A stretch of 64,000 bases of DNA from Aestuariivirga litoralis (GTDB lineage: Bacteria > Pseudomonadota > Alphaproteobacteria > Rhizobiales > Aestuariivirgaceae). The notes under the pieces were generated by a model. The model was not told where the DNA came from. It searched no databases and was given only the letters and a program-made list of their open reading frames with translations. Where the stretch lies: the NCBI RefSeq assembly GCF_003234965.1, contig NZ_QKVK01000004.1:186001-250000 (forward strand). Reading direction: 5' to 3'. Shown here piece by piece: positions 25,551 through 33,712 of this stretch (positions are counted from its first letter, which is position 1; every line of letters starts with the position of its first letter). A program made the position numbers and the translations under genes.

Positions 25551-28010
25551 CTAGGCCTTGATGCGCTCGCCCTTCGGGTCATAGAAGGCCTGGAACTGGA
25601 CCTTCGCCGGGTAGCGCTTCCAGGCCAGTTCCACCTCCCAGCTGCCGCTGTCGACCCAGTCCTTGGTCACGCCGTCCTTGTTGTGGACATAGCCAAGCCC
25701 CAGCGACAGGTTCACCCGGTGGCCCCAGGCGCCCGAGGTGGTGGAGCCGACGATCACGCCGTTCCGGTAGATCGGCTCCTCGTGATAGATCATCGGGGCC
25801 TTCTCGGAATTGTCCTCCAGCGCCAGGCAGACGAAGCGCTTGGGCAGCACGGGCAGGGCCTTCTGCGCCAGCAGCGCCTCGCGGCCGATGAAGCCGCCCG
25901 ACTTGTCCCAGGCCACCGCGAAGCCGAGGCCCGCTTCCAGCGGCGTGTCCTCGTCCGCGATGTCATGGCCCCAGTGGCGATAGGCCTTCTCGGTGCGGCA
26001 GTTGTTCATGGTGTGCATGCCGGCGGGCGTGAGGCCGAAGTCCTTGCCGGCCTCCTGCAGCACTTCGAAGACATGCGCGGTGAATTCGGTGGGGATGTAG
26101 AGCTCCCAGCCGAGCTCGCCCACATAGGTGATGCGGCTCGCCCGCACGCGGGCATAGCCGATTTCGAGCTCCTTCGACGTGCCGAAGGGGAAGGCGGCAT
26201 TGGAGAGGTCCGCCCCCGACACCTTCTCCAGCAGGGCGCGGGACTTCGGCCCCATCACCGCGATCATCGGAAGGCCGGACGTGATGTCGGTCGCCACGCA
26301 ATGCGCATCCGCCGGCGTGTGGCGCTTGAGCCATGCCATGTCGCGCGTCTGCGGGGCCGCACCGGTGACCACGAGGAACCTGTTTTCCTCCAGCCGCGTG
26401 ACGGTCAGGTCCGCCTCGATGCCGCCGCGCTCGTTCAGCCACTGGGTATAGACGATCTTTCCCGGCTCCACGTCGACGTTGGCGGCGGAGACGCGGTTCA
26501 GCACCTTCATGGCATCGCGGCCCTCGACCGAATACTTGGCGAAGCTCGACTGGTCGAAGAAGGCGCAGTTGGCCATCAGTTGCTTGGCTTCGTAATCCGC
26601 GCAGGGGAACCAGTTCTGGCGGCCGTAGGAGTACTCGTACTCGGGCTTCACGCCCCCGCGCGCATACCAGTTGGGCCGCTCCCAGCCATTCACCTCGCCG
26701 AAGACGGCGCCCAGTTCCTTCTCGTAATGATAGAGCGGCGAGCGCCTCACGCCGCGCGCCGTCTCCGCCTGCCGGTAGGGCCAGTGCATGGCGTAGAGAA
26801 GCCCGAGCGACTCCGACACGCGCTCGCGCACATAGTTCTTCACCGACTGGAAGGGGTGGATGCGGCGGATGTCCATGCCGGTCACATCCATCGGCGGGTG
26901 GCCGTTCTTGATCCACTTGGAGAGGACGAGGCCGGCACCGCCCGAGGACTGGATGCCGATCGAGTTGAAGCCAGCCGCCACATAGACGTTCTTCACCTCC
27001 GGCGCCTCGCCGAGATAGTACTTCACGTCCGGCGTGAAGCTCTCGGGGCCGTTGAAGAACAGCTGGATGCCCGCCGTCTCGAGCAGCGGAACGCGGTTGA
27101 TGGCGTTGGCGAGGATGGGCTCGAAATGATCCATGTCCTCTGGCAGCGTCACGAAGGCGTGTTCCTCGTCGATGCCGCCGCCGCCCCAGGGCTTGGCCTT
27201 GGGCTCGAAGGCACCGACCATCAGCTTGCCGGCGTCTTCCTTGTAATAGGTGCATTCATCCGGCACGCGCACCACCGGCATGTTGCGGGGGAGTTCCGCA
27301 ATGGGCTCCGACACGATGTAGAAATGCTCGCAGGCATGGAGCGGGATGTTGACGCCGATCGAGCGGCCGAGGTCGCGCGACCACATGCCGGACGCCACCA
27401 CAACCGTGTCCGCCAGGATCGTGCCGTCGGTCGTCTCCACGCCATAGGCCGCGCCATCCCTGGTGAGGATGCGGGTGACCTTCACGTTCTCCAGCACCTT
27501 GGCGCCCCGCGAGCGTGCGCCCTGTGCCAGAGCCTGGGTCACGTCAATCGGGTTCACCTGTCCGTCCTTGGGCAGGAACACGCCGCCCTTGACGTTCTCC
27601 ATGTTGTAATGCGGCAGCCGCTCGTGGATCTCGCCCGTCGAGATCACCTGCACGTCGAGGCCGAAGTTCTTGGCCATCGAGGCGCCGCGGATCAGCTCCT
27701 CGAGGCGGCCGTCGGTCAAGGCCACCGAGATCGAACCGTTCTGCTTGAAGCCGGTCGCCTGGCCCGTCTCCTTCTCCAGCCCCTCGAACAGCGTCGTCGT
27801 GTACTTGGCGAGTTCGGTGAGATTGCGGGTCGCGCGCAGCTGGCCCACGAGCCCCGCCGCATGCCAGGTGGTGCCCGACGTCAGCTGCTTGCGCTCCAGC
27901 AGCACCACGTCGGTGATCCCCTCCTTGGTGAGGTGATAGGCGATCGAACAACCGACGATGCCGCCGCCGATGATGACGACGTCGGCGCGGGCGGGCAGGG
28001 ACTTGGACAT
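25551..28010 (-). CDS. FAD-dependent sarcosine/dimethylglycine dehydrogenase-type oxidoreductase with GcvT domain
   Basis: Predicted oxidative demethylase of N-methylated glycines, 819 residues. The N-terminal FAD domain has ADVVIIGGGIVGCSIAYHL and the motif SGTTWHAAGLVGQLR, where His50 would carry covalent FAD as in dimethylglycine dehydrogenase. The C-terminal half is a GcvT/aminomethyltransferase-type tetrahydrofolate domain (GVKPEYEYSYGRQNWF and AWKRYPAKVQ near the end). This two-domain layout and length match DMGDH/SARDH. Which amine is used (dimethylglycine, sarcosine, others) is not decided by sequence. Intergenic 28011-28219 upstream has no recognisable gene. Confidence 0.88.
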   Translation of the reverse strand: MSKSLPARADVVIIGGGIVGCSIAYHLTKEGITDVVLLERKQLTSGTTWHAAGLVGQLRATRNLTELAKYTTTLFEGLEKETGQATGFKQNGSISVALTDGRLEELIRGASMAKNFGLDVQVISTGEIHERLPHYNMENVKGGVFLPKDGQVNPIDVTQALAQGARSRGAKVLENVKVTRILTRDGAAYGVETTDGTILADTVVVASGMWSRDLGRSIGVNIPLHACEHFYIVSEPIAELPRNMPVVRVPDECTYYKEDAGKLMVGAFEPKAKPWGGGGIDEEHAFVTLPEDMDHFEPILANAINRVPLLETAGIQLFFNGPESFTPDVKYYLGEAPEVKNVYVAAGFNSIGIQSSGGAGLVLSKWIKNGHPPMDVTGMDIRRIHPFQSVKNYVRERVSESLGLLYAMHWPYRQAETARGVRRSPLYHYEKELGAVFGEVNGWERPNWYARGGVKPEYEYSYGRQNWFPCADYEAKQLMANCAFFDQSSFAKYSVEGRDAMKVLNRVSAANVDVEPGKIVYTQWLNERGGIEADLTVTRLEENRFLVVTGAAPQTRDMAWLKRHTPADAHCVATDITSGLPMIAVMGPKSRALLEKVSGADLSNAAFPFGTSKELEIGYARVRASRITYVGELGWELYIPTEFTAHVFEVLQEAGKDFGLTPAGMHTMNNCRTEKAYRHWGHDIADEDTPLEAGLGFAVAWDKSGGFIGREALLAQKALPVLPKRFVCLALEDNSEKAPMIYHEEPIYRNGVIVGSTTSGAWGHRVNLSLGLGYVHNKDGVTKDWVDSGSWEVELAWKRYPAKVQFQAFYDPKGERIKA

Positions 28011-28219
28011 GGCGAGGAAGACTCCGGATCAGGTGGTGAATTCTTCTAACAGCCACCGGGGTGCAACCGGAAGCGCCAAACCGCCTCACGGGCGTGGGCC
28101 AGTGCCTCACCAAGCGCGGGGCAGGCAGCGGCGGATTCCCGGTCTGCGTGCTGCATTCCACCCGCAGCGGGGTGTAGGATGGCCGCTTTCCACGAAGCCA
28201 CGCGAAAGGGAGGATTGCC

Positions 28220-28525
28220 ATGTCCGCTTACAATGTCGTGCGTTTCAGGGTGAAGCCGGGGATGCAGAAGGCCTTCGAGGATGCCCACCGGGTGGAACCC
28301 GGTTTCAAGGGTTTCCACGGCGGCGCGCTGGTCCGGACGGGGGAGGAGACCTACTGCTTCGTCGGCTGCTGGGAGAGTTTCGAGCGGATCGCCGCCGCCC
28401 GCCACCAGATGATCGGCATGCTGGACAGCTTCCGGCCCATGCTGCAGGACCTCGGCAACGGCCTCGGCGTCACCGACCCGGTGTCGGGCGATGCGGTGGT
28501 CGAGTTCGCCGCCAGCCCGGCCTGA
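28220..28525 (+). CDS. Small ABM-like (dimeric alpha+beta barrel) protein
   Basis: A 101-residue protein with the size and pattern of antibiotic-biosynthesis-monooxygenase-like folds: NVVRFRVKPGMQKAFEDAHR, then FHGGALVRTGEETYCFVGCWESFERIAA. GGGAGG lies seven to eight bases before the ATG. No catalytic residues can be pointed to. It stands 83 bases before the rhodanese-metZ pair; the GTTCG-type palindrome falls between, so it is probably a separate unit. Function unknown. Confidence 0.72.
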   Translation: MSAYNVVRFRVKPGMQKAFEDAHRVEPGFKGFHGGALVRTGEETYCFVGCWESFERIAAARHQMIGMLDSFRPMLQDLGNGLGVTDPVSGDAVVEFAASPA

Positions 28526-28581
28526 AGGTCCGGTCCAGCGGCCAAATTCCTTTGCAGGGGGAATCCGTTTGGACTAAATCC

Positions 28582-28597
28582 GTTCGAAACAACGAAC
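28582..28597. promoter_or_regulatory. Operator-like palindrome before rhodanese-metZ, same geometry as at the cys locus
   Basis: CCGTTCG-AAACAA-CGAACGG has seven-base perfect arms; the core GTTCG-N6-CGAAC is identical in arm and spacing to the box at 10695-10710. It ends 10 bases before the rhodanese ATG, so a bound protein would block transcription or the ribosome site. Regulator inferred to be the Xre-cupin protein. Confidence 0.6.
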
Positions 28598-28607
28598 GGA
28601 TCGTTCC

Positions 28608-29009
28608 ATGCATCAGGGTGACATTTCCCCGGCCGAGGCCTACCAGCGGCTCCAGAACAACCCGGCCGCCGTGCTCATCGACGTGCGCACCCAGCCCGAA
28701 TGGGTGTTCGTCGGCGTGCCCGCTGTGGAGCGCCTGATCCGCCTGTCCTGGCAGGTGTTTCCGTCGATGCAGGTCAACGGCAATTTCGTCGCCGAGGTGG
28801 AGCAGATGGGGCTTCCCAAGGACGCCGAGATCCTGTGCATCTGCCGCTCCGGCGCCCGCTCGGCCTCCGCCGCCTCGGCGCTGACACAGGCGGGCTATTC
28901 CAATGCCTGGAACGTGGCCGAGGGCTTCGAGGGCGACAAGGACGGGTCCGGCCATCGCGGCAAGCTGGGCGGCTGGAAGGCTGCAGGCCTGCCCTGGGTC
29001 CAGAGCTAG
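28608..29009 (+). CDS. Rhodanese-like domain protein, paired with metZ
   Basis: Sulfurtransferase-like protein of 133 residues. VLIDVRTQPEWVFVGVP is the entry motif and CICRSGARSASAA the active-site loop with Cys in the usual C-x-S-G-x-R context. A C-terminal WNVAEGFEGDKDGSGHRG extension follows the last helix. It is 13 bases ahead of metZ, an arrangement recurrent in alphaproteobacteria; a role in sulfide handling for the sulfhydrylase is inferred. No strong ribosome-binding site; the palindrome occupies that region. Confidence 0.9.
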   Translation: MHQGDISPAEAYQRLQNNPAAVLIDVRTQPEWVFVGVPAVERLIRLSWQVFPSMQVNGNFVAEVEQMGLPKDAEILCICRSGARSASAASALTQAGYSNAWNVAEGFEGDKDGSGHRGKLGGWKAAGLPWVQS

Positions 29010-29022
29010 AAAGACGGAACCG

Positions 29023-30216
29023 ATGAAGAAGCACAAGTCCGATCCGAAGAGCTGGGGCGATGCCACCAAGCTGGTGCGCGGCGGGTTGCATCGCACCGAG
29101 CATGGCGAAACCTCGGAGGCCCTCTTCCTCAATTCGGGCTTCGTCTATGATGAGCCGGAAACCGCCGAGCGCCGCTTCGCGGGCGAGGATGACGGCTATG
29201 TCTATGGCCGCTACGGCAACCCCACCGTCTCGATGTTCGAGGACCGCCTCGCGCTGCTCGAAGGGGCGGAAGCCTGCTATGCGCTCGCCTCGGGCATGTC
29301 GGCCGTCTTCGGCGCGCTGGCCTGCCAGCTGAAGGCCGGCGATCACCTCGTGGCGTCGAAGGCGCTGTTCGGCTCCTGCTACCAGATCGTCACGGCGATC
29401 CTGCCCCGCTTCGGCATCAGGACCACGCTGGTGGACGGCAAGGACCTCGCCGCCTGGAAGGAGGCGATCACCTCCGAAACCAAGTGCGTCTTCCTCGAGA
29501 CGCCCTCCAACCCGACGCTGGAGACCATCGACCTCGAGGCCGTCTGTGCCATTGCCAAGGCGAAGGGTGCCAATGTCGTCGTCGACAACATCTTCGCCAC
29601 GCCCATCCTGCAGCGCCCGCTCAACTACGGTGCGGACGTCATCGTCTATTCCGGCACGAAGCACATGGACGGGCAGGGCCGGGTTCTGGGCGGCGCCATC
29701 ATGTCGACCAAGACGTTCAAGGAAGAGCTGCTGAAGCCCTTCCTGCGCCACACTGGCCCGTCGATCTCGCCCTTCAATGCCTGGGTGCTGCTGAAGGGCC
29801 TCGAGACGCTCAAGCTCCGGGTCGAGGCGCAGAGCCATTCGGCCCGCAAGGTGGCGGAAGCGCTCGAAGGCATGAAGGGTGTGGCCCGCGTGCTTTACCC
29901 GCATCTCGACTCGCATCCGCAAGTGGCCCTCTGCCGCAAGCAGATGAAGCTCGGCGGCACCATGGTCACCTTCGAGGTCGAGGGCGGCAAGCAGAAGGCC
30001 TTCGACCTGTTGCGGCATCTGGGCATCATCGACATTTCGAACAACCTGGGCGACGCCAAGTCGCTGATGACGCATCCGGCCTCGACGACCCACCGCAACA
30101 TCGGTGCGGAGGCCCGCGCCATGATGGGCATCACCGACGGCATGGTGCGCCTGTCGGTCGGGCTCGAGGACACGGATGACCTGATCGGCGACCTGAGGCA
30201 GGCGCTGGCGGCCTAA
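29023..30216 (+). CDS. metZ: O-succinylhomoserine sulfhydrylase
   Basis: PLP enzyme making homocysteine directly from an acylhomoserine and sulfide, feeding methionine. The 397-residue protein has the Cys/Met-metabolism fold: GYVYGRYGNPTVSMFEDRLA, LASGMSAVFGALA, VVVDNIFATPILQRPL and the PLP lysine in IVYSGTKHMDGQG. VRLSVGLEDTDDLI closes the protein. ATG 29023 comes after AAGACGGAACCG and just behind the rhodanese stop. Discrimination from gamma-lyases is by overall resemblance to alphaproteobacterial MetZ, so succinyl versus acetyl ester is not certain. Confidence 0.88.
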   Translation: MKKHKSDPKSWGDATKLVRGGLHRTEHGETSEALFLNSGFVYDEPETAERRFAGEDDGYVYGRYGNPTVSMFEDRLALLEGAEACYALASGMSAVFGALACQLKAGDHLVASKALFGSCYQIVTAILPRFGIRTTLVDGKDLAAWKEAITSETKCVFLETPSNPTLETIDLEAVCAIAKAKGANVVVDNIFATPILQRPLNYGADVIVYSGTKHMDGQGRVLGGAIMSTKTFKEELLKPFLRHTGPSISPFNAWVLLKGLETLKLRVEAQSHSARKVAEALEGMKGVARVLYPHLDSHPQVALCRKQMKLGGTMVTFEVEGGKQKAFDLLRHLGIIDISNNLGDAKSLMTHPASTTHRNIGAEARAMMGITDGMVRLSVGLEDTDDLIGDLRQALAA

Positions 30217-30301
30217 GGCCTCAACCCCTCCCTGCGCGTCCGGCGGTCATTGACTCCCCAGGCCCGCCTAAATAGCCTTCAACTTATGTTGGAGCTTTGC
30301 C

Positions 30302-31321
30302 ATGCCGCGCCGCACAGGGATGATCCTGGTCCTGTTCTCCGTCCTCTGGTCGGCCGCCGCCATGGCCGCTGACACCGTGCCCCTGCCGGACACCATCTCG
30401 CCACAGGCGAAAGCCGTGATCGCGTTCCTGCAGTCGGCGGGTCTCAAGCAGCTGAAGGCGCCGGCCCCCGATGATCTCGCCGGGTGGAAAGCGCTCCACG
30501 CGGCGCAGGAGAAGGCGCTGGAGGAGCCGAACAGGGCCGTGCTCGGCGCACTCGGGGCCACGGTCGCCGAGGCCAGCATCGGCGGTGTTCCCGTCCTCGA
30601 CATAAGGCCCCGCGGCTGGAGCGACGATGGCCGCGTGATCGTCTACATCCACGGTGGCGGCTTCACCCTGTTCAGCGCGCGCTCCATGGCAGGTCTCGCG
30701 GCGCTGGTGGGCAATGCGGCCGGCATGCGGGTCATTTCCATCGACTATACCAACCCGCCCGCCGCCACATGGGACACGGTGCAGGCGCAGGTGGACGCGG
30801 TGCTGAAGGGGCTGGTTGCCAGCGGCACGCCGCTCACCCGCATCGCCGTCTTCGGCGACTCCGCCGGCGGCAACCTGGCCATCCGCACCGTGCTGAACCT
30901 GCGCGATGCCGGGGCCGGAATGCCGGCGGCCGTTCTGCTGTTCTCGCCATGGGCCGACCTCACCGACTCCGGCGACACGGCGATCACGCTGCCGGATGCG
31001 GACCCCACCCTGTCCTATGCAGGCTTCCTCGCCAATTCGGCGCGCGCCTATGCCGGTGGGCTGGATCTGAAGGACCCCCGAGTCTCGCCGCTCCATGCCG
31101 ATTTCGGCAAGGGCTTTCCGCCCACGCTCATCCAGGACGGCACCCGCACCATCCTGCTCTCGGCGAGTGTCCGCACCTACCGCGCACTCAAGGCGGCGAA
31201 GCTGGACGCGACGATCGACCTCTATGAAGGCATGTGGCACGTCTTCCAGGGTGCGCCGGCACCCGAAGCGGAAGAGGCGCTCGACAGCGCCGGCACCTTC
31301 CTTAAGCAAAGACTTAAATAA
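30302..31321 (+). CDS. Secreted alpha/beta hydrolase of the hormone-sensitive lipase group
   Basis: Esterase/lipase-like protein of 339 residues with an N-terminal Sec signal (ILVLFSVLWSAAAMA-AD). The oxyanion HGGGF at about 116-120 and nucleophile elbow GDSAGG are those of family IV (HSL) esterases. The catalytic acid is probably in the LIQDGTRTILLSA segment and the His in EGMWHVFQ. Predicted periplasmic or secreted. The 3' end overlaps the convergent MFS gene by eight bases. Substrate unknown. Confidence 0.9.
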   Translation: MPRRTGMILVLFSVLWSAAAMAADTVPLPDTISPQAKAVIAFLQSAGLKQLKAPAPDDLAGWKALHAAQEKALEEPNRAVLGALGATVAEASIGGVPVLDIRPRGWSDDGRVIVYIHGGGFTLFSARSMAGLAALVGNAAGMRVISIDYTNPPAATWDTVQAQVDAVLKGLVASGTPLTRIAVFGDSAGGNLAIRTVLNLRDAGAGMPAAVLLFSPWADLTDSGDTAITLPDADPTLSYAGFLANSARAYAGGLDLKDPRVSPLHADFGKGFPPTLIQDGTRTILLSASVRTYRALKAAKLDATIDLYEGMWHVFQGAPAPEAEEALDSAGTFLKQRLK

Positions 31322-32495
31322 CGGCCCGGCGCCTTGCCAGCCGGTCTGAAACGAGCAGGTGGACGAGCGCCACCGCGCCGCTGATCCCTGCGGCAATGCC
31401 GAGGACCGGCAGCCCCTTCCAGTCCAGCAGCCCCGCGCCGATTGCCGAGCCGATGGCGATGCCGGCATAGATCATCGCCGCATTGAGCGCGAGGGCGAGG
31501 GCAGGGGCTGACGGCGCAATGGCCACGAGGCGCGACTGTTGCGGCGGCATGAAGCACCAGGCGAAACAGCTCCAGACCATCACGATGAGGCCGAGGAGCC
31601 ATGGGTTCCACGGCATCACCGCGAACAGCGGCAGCAGCACCATGTGGGCAAGGCACACCAGCACCAGCGTCCGCAGCGGGCCGAAGCGGTCGCTCAGGTG
31701 GCCGCCAATGAAATTGCCGGCCACGGCGCCGAGGCCGAACAGCATGAAGTAGAGCGGCAGCAGGCCTGCCTCGGCTCCCGTCGAGGCCTCGATGATCGGG
31801 CCGAAGAAGGTGAAGACGATATAGACCGAGCACATCAGCGTGGCGGTGAAGGTGACGGCCACCATGAGGCGGAGATTGCCCAGCGCGCCGAGGATCGAGG
31901 ACACGCTGCCGGCGGGCACATGGATGTTGCGCGGAATGGTGCGGACCAGCACCAGCGCACAGAGCGCCGCCAGCACGGCCGTGAGGAAGAATGGCGCATG
32001 CCAGCCGAAGCGGTAGGCCAGCCACGCGCCGAGCGGCACGCCCACGACCTGCGCCAGGGTCATGCCGGCAAAGACCTTGGCAAGGGCGCGGCCGCGCTCC
32101 TCCGGCGGCGCGACGGCCACCGCCACGCCTGCCGACAACGGCGTGTAGAGTGCAGCCCCGAGCGCCACGATGAGCCGTGACAGCGCCAGCATCGTGAGCG
32201 AGGTGGACAGGGCGGAGAGCAGTGTGCCGAGGCAGAACAGCCCCAGCGATCCCGCCAGCACCGTGCGCCGCGGCAGGCTGCCGGTGAGCGCTGCACCGAC
32301 AGGCGACAGCAGCGCATAGGCGATGGCATAGCTGGTGATCACGATGCCGGCGTCGGCTTTCGTCACATGCAGCGCCTCGGCGATGGGCGAAACGATGCCG
32401 ATCACCACGAAGACGCCCATGCCGACGACGAAATTTCCCAGCGCCAGCAGCGACAGCAGCGGCGAGGCCTTCGCCTCTTGCGCGGCACGGCTCAC
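31314..32495 (-). CDS. MFS drug/arabinose-type efflux transporter
   Basis: Predicted 12-helix major facilitator of the DHA1/AraJ-like type, 393 residues (LLSLLALGNFVVGMGVFVVIG at the start; motif A-like LTGSLPRRTVL after helix 2, LAQVVGVPLGAWLAYRFGWH in helix 5). Start is GTG 32495, ten bases after the stop of the Rrf2 regulator gene, so it is probably under that regulator. The longer upstream frame lies within the regulator and is rejected. Confidence 0.87.
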   Translation of the reverse strand: MSRAAQEAKASPLLSLLALGNFVVGMGVFVVIGIVSPIAEALHVTKADAGIVITSYAIAYALLSPVGAALTGSLPRRTVLAGSLGLFCLGTLLSALSTSLTMLALSRLIVALGAALYTPLSAGVAVAVAPPEERGRALAKVFAGMTLAQVVGVPLGAWLAYRFGWHAPFFLTAVLAALCALVLVRTIPRNIHVPAGSVSSILGALGNLRLMVAVTFTATLMCSVYIVFTFFGPIIEASTGAEAGLLPLYFMLFGLGAVAGNFIGGHLSDRFGPLRTLVLVCLAHMVLLPLFAVMPWNPWLLGLIVMVWSCFAWCFMPPQQSRLVAIAPSAPALALALNAAMIYAGIAIGSAIGAGLLDWKGLPVLGIAAGISGAVALVHLLVSDRLARRRAVI

Positions 32496-32505
32496 GCCAG
32501 GGGTG

Positions 32506-32922
32506 TCAGACGATGGCAAAGGCGACGTCGCGGATCGACGTCTTGGCAAGGCTCGAATGCAGCGCGCATTCCGCCGCCCGCAACGGGCCGGACAGCACCT
32601 GGCCAAGCTGTGCCGCGACCGGGCACTGCGAATGCGGATCGGTCTTGTGCATGCGGAAGACGTTCTCATCCTCCACCGCGAAATAGACATCCGCCAGCGT
32701 GATCTCGCCCGGGTCCTTGCTGAGTTCGAAGCCACCCGAACGTCCGGCCACGGACTTCACCAGCTGCGCCTTCTCGAGTTCGGTCATCAGCCGGCGGATG
32801 ACCACCGGATTGGTGTGCACGCTCTCCGCAACCAGCGCCGAGCATACGGGCCCCTTGCCCCTGAAGCGTGCGAGCACGCTCATGGCATGGACGGCGACGA
32901 CGAAACGGCTGCTGCTCAACAT
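32506..32922 (-). CDS. Rrf2-family transcriptional regulator
   Basis: Winged-helix regulator of 138 residues. MLSSSRFVVAVHAMSVLAR and VHTNPVVIRRLMTELEKAQLVKSVAGRSGGFEL are the Rrf2 DNA-binding region; the dimerisation helix follows with ITLADVYFAVEDENVF. The C-x5-C-x5-C cluster ligands of IscR/NsrR are not present (Cys occur only singly at GPVCS, SQCPV and AECAL), so it resembles the non-cluster YwnA-like group. It probably represses itself and the MFS gene via the palindrome five bases upstream. Confidence 0.88.
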   Translation of the reverse strand: MLSSSRFVVAVHAMSVLARFRGKGPVCSALVAESVHTNPVVIRRLMTELEKAQLVKSVAGRSGGFELSKDPGEITLADVYFAVEDENVFRMHKTDPHSQCPVAAQLGQVLSGPLRAAECALHSSLAKTSIRDVAFAIV

Positions 32923-32926
32923 AACG

Positions 32927-32943
32927 GTAACTCCGAGAGTTAC
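32927..32943. promoter_or_regulatory. Probable Rrf2 operator
   Basis: GTAACTC-CGA-GAGTTAC, perfect seven-base arms with a three-base centre, ending four bases from the Rrf2 ATG (upstream side). Position and symmetry indicate an autoregulatory site. Confidence 0.65.
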
Positions 32944-32996
32944 ATCGGCACGGTGGCCCCAAAGGTCAAGCGAATAAATCGGGGCAGGGTTGGGGA

Positions 32997-33266
32997 TTGT
33001 TAACCGAGTCCCGTCTCCGGAGCGAGGTGTTTCGACACCCGCCTGCCCATTGCGCAGGCAGTGCGGGGCAGGATGAGACAAGAATTCCAGCGTCCTTTCG
33101 ACAATCAGCGGCGCCCGAAACTGCGGAAGGTGGCGCCATCTGCAGTTGAAATGCCGCTGCAGGGAACAGCGAAGGGAAAGACCCATGCGAACCCCGGCTA
33201 CCGCCTGCGCACCATCGACTTCATCGCAGCAAATCGACGCAAGGTGACCCTTTGTTAACCGAGTCC
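32997..33266. repeat. Hairpin-rich gap flanked by a 15-base direct repeat, upstream of ftsB
   Basis: The 383 bases between the Rrf2 gene and ftsB hold TTGTTAACCGAGTCC at 32997-33011 and again at 33252-33266. Between them lie a GGTGT-TTCG-ACACC hairpin (33026-33039) and a GCCTGC-N7-GCAGGC hairpin (33041-33059). Each repeat contains GAGTC, a GANTC site of the CcrM methylase, next to TTAACC. A 61-codon frame from 33073 to 33258 is not convincing. A promoter pair or a small RNA is possible; no known RNA family recognised. Confidence 0.45.
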
Positions 33267-33305
33267 GCCGAATGGTGATCCCACACTCATGGGGACTTGG
33301 TGCCA

Positions 33306-33608
33306 ATGCGCCGTTTCGACTTCGTCGTCACCTGCGTCTGCTGCGCGATGCTGGGTTATTTCGGCTGGCATGCCTACAAGGGCCCGCGCGGCTTTCCCTA
33401 CCGCGATGGCCTGGAGGTGAAGGTCGCCACCCTCAAGGACAAGTACGAGGGGCTGCAGGCCCAGCGCGAAAAGCTGGAGAGCAAGGTGTCGCTGCTGCGC
33501 CCCGAGAGCATCGACCCCGACCTTCTTGACGAACTGGCCCGCGGCAACCTCGAGCTGGCCAAGCCGACCGACGTGGTGGCTTTCACGTCACGGCAAATCT
33601 CCGAGTGA
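33306..33608 (+). CDS. ftsB: Septum formation initiator, FtsB/DivIC family
   Basis: Bitopic membrane protein of the divisome, 100 residues. A single N-terminal helix (FVVTCVCCAMLGYFGWHAY) is followed by a coiled coil with heptads (EVKVATLKDKYEGLQAQREKLESKVSLL) and the family tail SIDPDLLDELARGNLELAKPTDVV. It precedes pdhA, a conserved placement in alphaproteobacteria. ATG 33306 is preferred to an upstream TTG at 33297. Confidence 0.9.
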   Translation: MRRFDFVVTCVCCAMLGYFGWHAYKGPRGFPYRDGLEVKVATLKDKYEGLQAQREKLESKVSLLRPESIDPDLLDELARGNLELAKPTDVVAFTSRQISE

Positions 33609-33712
33609 AATCCGGGCTGTAAACCGAAATCCGGTTAATCCGCTAAACCGCCTGCATTCTCAACGATTTAATGCTATGAAACCTCACGTGGTCATGGCTG
33701 GAGGAAGCATTC

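Noticed and set aside
25548-28049. 833-codon + strand frame opposite the dimethylglycine dehydrogenase-type gene
   Set aside because: No recognisable motif, low-complexity Arg/His/Gly/Val content; the opposite strand encodes a canonical FAD/GcvT enzyme.
28526-28607. SAM-II riboswitch before rhodanese-metZ, as in other alphaproteobacteria
   Set aside because: I cannot find the pseudoknot core or its conserved loop in the 82 bases; the space is taken by the palindrome.
33073-33258. 61-codon + strand frame in the gap before ftsB
   Set aside because: Basic, no homology I recognise, stops just inside the second direct repeat; the hairpins argue for non-coding content, but it cannot be fully excluded.
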